Below, piece after piece: positions 59,634 to 62,083 of a stretch of 62,083 nt of DNA. Positions within the stretch are counted from its first letter, which is position 1, and each line of letters begins with the position of its first letter. The notes beneath the pieces are model-generated. The model was not told where the DNA came from. It did not search any database and saw only the letters and a list, made by a program, of their open reading frames with translations. This DNA comes from RGDT01 sp964630925 (GTDB lineage: Bacteria; Planctomycetota; Planctomycetia; Gemmatales; Gemmataceae), in the NCBI GenBank assembly GCA_964630925.1, contig CAZVZK010000054.1, forward strand, positions 1-62,083, written 5' to 3'. The position numbers were made by a program, and so were the translations under genes.

Positions 59634-61997
59634 ATGAAACGCTCCCTCTGCCTGCTCCTCTTCGCGGTCGCCCTGCCCATCCTCCTCGCCCGGCCCGCCG
59701 ACGACAAGGCCGACGACGGCCGCGCCGCCGCCGGCGATGACGAGCTGGTCGGCAAGGTCAAGAAGTCCATCGACGACGCCATCGACTACCTCAAGGGCCA
59801 GCAGCAGCCCGGCGGCGAATGGGCCCAGACCGGCGGCGCCGGCTACGAGGGCGGTTGGACCGGCCTCGCCACCCTCGCCCTCCTCCAGGCCGGCGTCCCC
59901 CCCACAGACAAGTGCATCCAGAACGGCCTCAAGGCCCTCCGCAAGGTCACACCGCGCCACACCTACGTCGTCGGCCTCCAGACGATGGTCTTCTGCCTCG
60001 CCGGCGACAAGGACGACGCCCCACGCATCAAACGCAACGTCGAGTGGCTCGAATCCGCCCTCACGAGTGACGGCTGGGGCTACGTCAACCCGCCCACCAG
60101 CAAGGACAACTCCAACACGCAGTACGCCATGCTCGGCCTGCACGAGGCCATCCAGGCCGGCTACCCCGTCAGCGAGAAGACCCTCACCACCGTCCGCGAC
60201 CTGTACCTCAACACCCAGCACAAGGACGGCGGCTGGGCCTACGACCCACGCAGCAAGTCGGGCGCCTACCTGACCATGACCACCTCCGGCCTGTGCAACC
60301 TCCTCATCACCGGCCTCGACCTCGCCAAGGGCAAGGCCGTCCTCCTCGACGACGGCAGCGCCAAGGACTGCGGCAAGTACGTCGATAACAAGGCCGTCGT
60401 CGAGGCCTGCGCCTGGCTCGGCAACAACTTCCCCGCCGAGATCAACAACGAGAACGCCGTCAGGCTCCGCTCGCCCTTCTACGCCCTCTACGGCATCGAA
60501 CGCGCCGGGCGCCTCTCCGGCCAGCGCTTCTTCGGCGGGCACGACTGGTACGAGGTCGGCTGCCGCTGGCTCACGAAGACCCAGCGGGCCAACGGCTCCT
60601 GGGCCGGCGCGGGGGCGGGCCACACCTTCGACCGCGAGCCCGTCCTGGCCACCGGCTTCGCCCTGCTGTTCCTCGCCAAGGGCCGCACGCCCGTCCTCGT
60701 CTCCAAGATGGCCTACGGCGCCGTCACCTCATCCGGCTGGAACAACAAGCGCAGCGATATGAAAAATCTCACTGATTACTGTGGCAAGGAAATATTCAAG
60801 AACAGGCCGCTCGCGTGGCAGGTGTTCGACATCCGCAACGCCGACGCCCCCGACCCCGCCGCCCGCCGCAGGCTCGCCGCCCAGCTCGCCCAGACGCCCA
60901 TCGTGTACTTCAACGGCCACGTCATGGCCCCGCGCGGCAAGGAGATGGAGGTCCTCAAGGAGTACCTGGAGAACGGCGGCTTCCTCATCGCCGAGAACTG
61001 CTGCGGCAAGGCCAAGCACCCCGACTTCGACAAGGACTTCCGCCGCCTCATCAAGGACCTCTTCCCCGACGCGAAGTTGGAGGCGCTGGAGGCGGAACAC
61101 CCGATCTGGATGGCCTCTGGGAAATTCGCCTCTTCACCCAAGGACTTCCCCCTGGAGGGCGTCAAACGCGGCTGCAAGACCATCGCCGTCTACAGCCCCG
61201 TGCCCCTGGCCGGCTACTGGGAGTCGAACGAGCGGAAGGACGGCTCGAAGGCGCTCAAGGCGTTCCAGCTCGGGGCCAACATCGTCGCCTACGCCACCGG
61301 CCTGGAGGCGCCGAGGCCGCGCCTCAGCCGCGCCGAGATCGCGGGCGACGTGCCCAAGGAGCCGGTCAAGCGCGGGTTCTTCCGCGTCGGCCAGCTCCGC
61401 CACGACGGCGACTGGCAGCCGGCGCCGAAGGCCATGCGCAACCTGATGTTGGAGGCACGCAAGGCCGGCATCGACGTGGTCCTCAAGCCCGAGGCGATGT
61501 TCCCCGGCGACGAGGCCGTCGCGTCGCACCGCTTCCTGTACATGCACGGGCGCAAGAAGTTCGAGTACACCCGCGAGGAGCTGAAGCTGCTGCGCTTCAA
61601 CCTGCGCTCGGGCGGCCTCCTCCTGGCCGACGCCTGCTGCGGGGCGACGGAGTTCGACGCCTCCTTCCGCAAATTCGTGGAGGCCCTGTTCGGCGACGAG
61701 AAGCTGGCGCTGGAGCCGGTGCCCGCGGACGACAGGCTGTGGGGCAAGGAGCTGAACGGCGAGGCGATCACGCGGGTGAACCGGCGCGTGCCGAAGGCCG
61801 GCGGCCGGCCGGAGATGCAGTCGCTGCCGCCGGCCCTGGAGGGCTTGAAGTACAAGGGCCGCTGGGTGATCCTGTACACGAAGGTGGACATCGGCTGCGC
61901 GCTGGAGAAGCACGCCTCGACAGACTGCATCAGCCACGACCACGACAGCGCGCTCAAGGTGGGCCGCGCCGCCGTCCTGTACGCCTTGACGCGGTGA
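59634..61997 (+). CDS. Secreted terpenoid-cyclase-fold protein with two DUF4159 domains
   Basis: 787 aa with signal peptide MKRSLCLLLFAVALPILLA. Residues ~35-385 show the alpha-alpha toroid repeats of prenyltransferase/squalene cyclase-like proteins (IDYLKGQQQPGGEWAQ, GGWTGLATLALLQAGV, WLESALTSDGWGYVNP, GGWAYDPRSKSGAYLTMT..). Residues ~400-550 form one DUF4159 domain (QTPIVYFNGHVMAPRGKEME, LKEYLENGGFLIAENCCG) and ~585-787 a second (RVGQLRHDGDWQPAPKAM, LLRFNLRSGGLLLADACCGA). The DUF4159 fold is class-I glutamine-amidotransferase-like. No cyclase Asp motif is evident, so enzymatic cyclisation is not assumed. Likely envelope protein. Confidence 0.87.
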   Translation: MKRSLCLLLFAVALPILLARPADDKADDGRAAAGDDELVGKVKKSIDDAIDYLKGQQQPGGEWAQTGGAGYEGGWTGLATLALLQAGVPPTDKCIQNGLKALRKVTPRHTYVVGLQTMVFCLAGDKDDAPRIKRNVEWLESALTSDGWGYVNPPTSKDNSNTQYAMLGLHEAIQAGYPVSEKTLTTVRDLYLNTQHKDGGWAYDPRSKSGAYLTMTTSGLCNLLITGLDLAKGKAVLLDDGSAKDCGKYVDNKAVVEACAWLGNNFPAEINNENAVRLRSPFYALYGIERAGRLSGQRFFGGHDWYEVGCRWLTKTQRANGSWAGAGAGHTFDREPVLATGFALLFLAKGRTPVLVSKMAYGAVTSSGWNNKRSDMKNLTDYCGKEIFKNRPLAWQVFDIRNADAPDPAARRRLAAQLAQTPIVYFNGHVMAPRGKEMEVLKEYLENGGFLIAENCCGKAKHPDFDKDFRRLIKDLFPDAKLEALEAEHPIWMASGKFASSPKDFPLEGVKRGCKTIAVYSPVPLAGYWESNERKDGSKALKAFQLGANIVAYATGLEAPRPRLSRAEIAGDVPKEPVKRGFFRVGQLRHDGDWQPAPKAMRNLMLEARKAGIDVVLKPEAMFPGDEAVASHRFLYMHGRKKFEYTREELKLLRFNLRSGGLLLADACCGATEFDASFRKFVEALFGDEKLALEPVPADDRLWGKELNGEAITRVNRRVPKAGGRPEMQSLPPALEGLKYKGRWVILYTKVDIGCALEKHASTDCISHDHDSALKVGRAAVLYALTR

Positions 61998-62083
61998 GCG
62001 GGAGGCGGAAGAGGATTCACCACAGAGGCACAGACTAGTGTTTCGGACTTACCTGGAGGGTTGAGGAGGGAAGACGGGCCATC
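61998..62083. other. Right edge, partial repeat-like sequence
   Basis: After the stop a TTCACCACAGAGGCACAG stretch (62017-62034 area) appears; a similar phrase recurs as an intergenic repeat in many bacterial genomes. The last 45 bases are less GC-rich than the rest. The window ends before anything can be called. Confidence 0.3.

Noticed and set aside
62017..62083. Possible insertion-sequence end at the right edge
   Set aside because: Lower GC and an odd repeat-like phrase are not enough; no inverted repeat, target duplication or transposase is visible before the window ends.

Overview
The window looks like a chromosomal segment from a high-GC planctomycete, most likely of the Gemmataceae type. 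The grounds are two proteins carrying the short Gemmata-type N-terminal TIGR02996 companion domain (1775-2533 and 39819-40946), three Hanks-type Ser/Thr kinases fused to WD40 or TPR regions, Tat-exported WD40 and amidase proteins, DUF4159 and DUF3500 proteins, a multiheme cytochrome-TPR protein, and a strong G/C third-position bias. The taxonomic call is inference from gene families. No rRNA, tRNA, CRISPR array, complete insertion sequence or prophage was recognised.

Layout. 1-6.9 kb holds housekeeping metabolism (ornithine cyclodeaminase-family end, aspartate aminotransferase, sirtuin, FolD, CobW GTPase) around a TIGR02996-SUKH/antitoxin-like pair and a secreted protein-glutaminase-like enzyme. 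6.9-19.1 kb is a signalling and envelope region: Tat WD40 protein, family-5 solute-binding protein, two kinases and small membrane proteins. 19.2-22.8 kb is an operon of two TadE-like pseudopilins and a TadG-like VWA protein. 22.9-29.3 kb is a minus-strand run: GMC oxidoreductase, PQQ-type beta-propeller, ABM monooxygenase, amidase, site-2 protease. 29.4-31.4 kb has an ECF sigma factor coupled to a DUF4384 protein, then an ankyrin protein. 31.4-41 kb has a second amidase, a heptaheme cytochrome-TPR protein, a TolC-like protein, a DUF3500 protein and a TIGR02996-LRR protein. 41.2-49.1 kb has a YgiQ radical-SAM protein, a class III aminotransferase/acyl-CoA dehydrogenase operon, SppA and a DUF4287/DUF5655 protein. 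49.6-58 kb has an ABC exporter whose permease is fused to a CPBP protease, a large TPR kinase, and a fused NagB-like/PIG-L deacetylase. 58-62 kb has a DUF5678/retropepsin pair with a decayed second copy, small secreted proteins and a cyclase-fold plus double-DUF4159 protein.

Several intergenic gaps are not empty. They hold decayed gene pieces: a patatin N-terminus with a one-base insertion, the N-terminus of a DUF4058-like protein with internal stop and frameshift, a frameshifted DUF5678 copy, a WD40 tail duplication, and a 68-bp copy of the NagB/PIG-L gene 3' region. They also hold structured repeats: a nested REP/BIME-like palindrome, a two-copy hairpin element with compensatory stem changes, and a 26-bp near-perfect palindrome. 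This pattern of active gene duplication and decay, together with coupled signalling or conflict-type pairs, is the most distinctive aspect of the window. I did not find one large multi-gene system that I could call clearly new.
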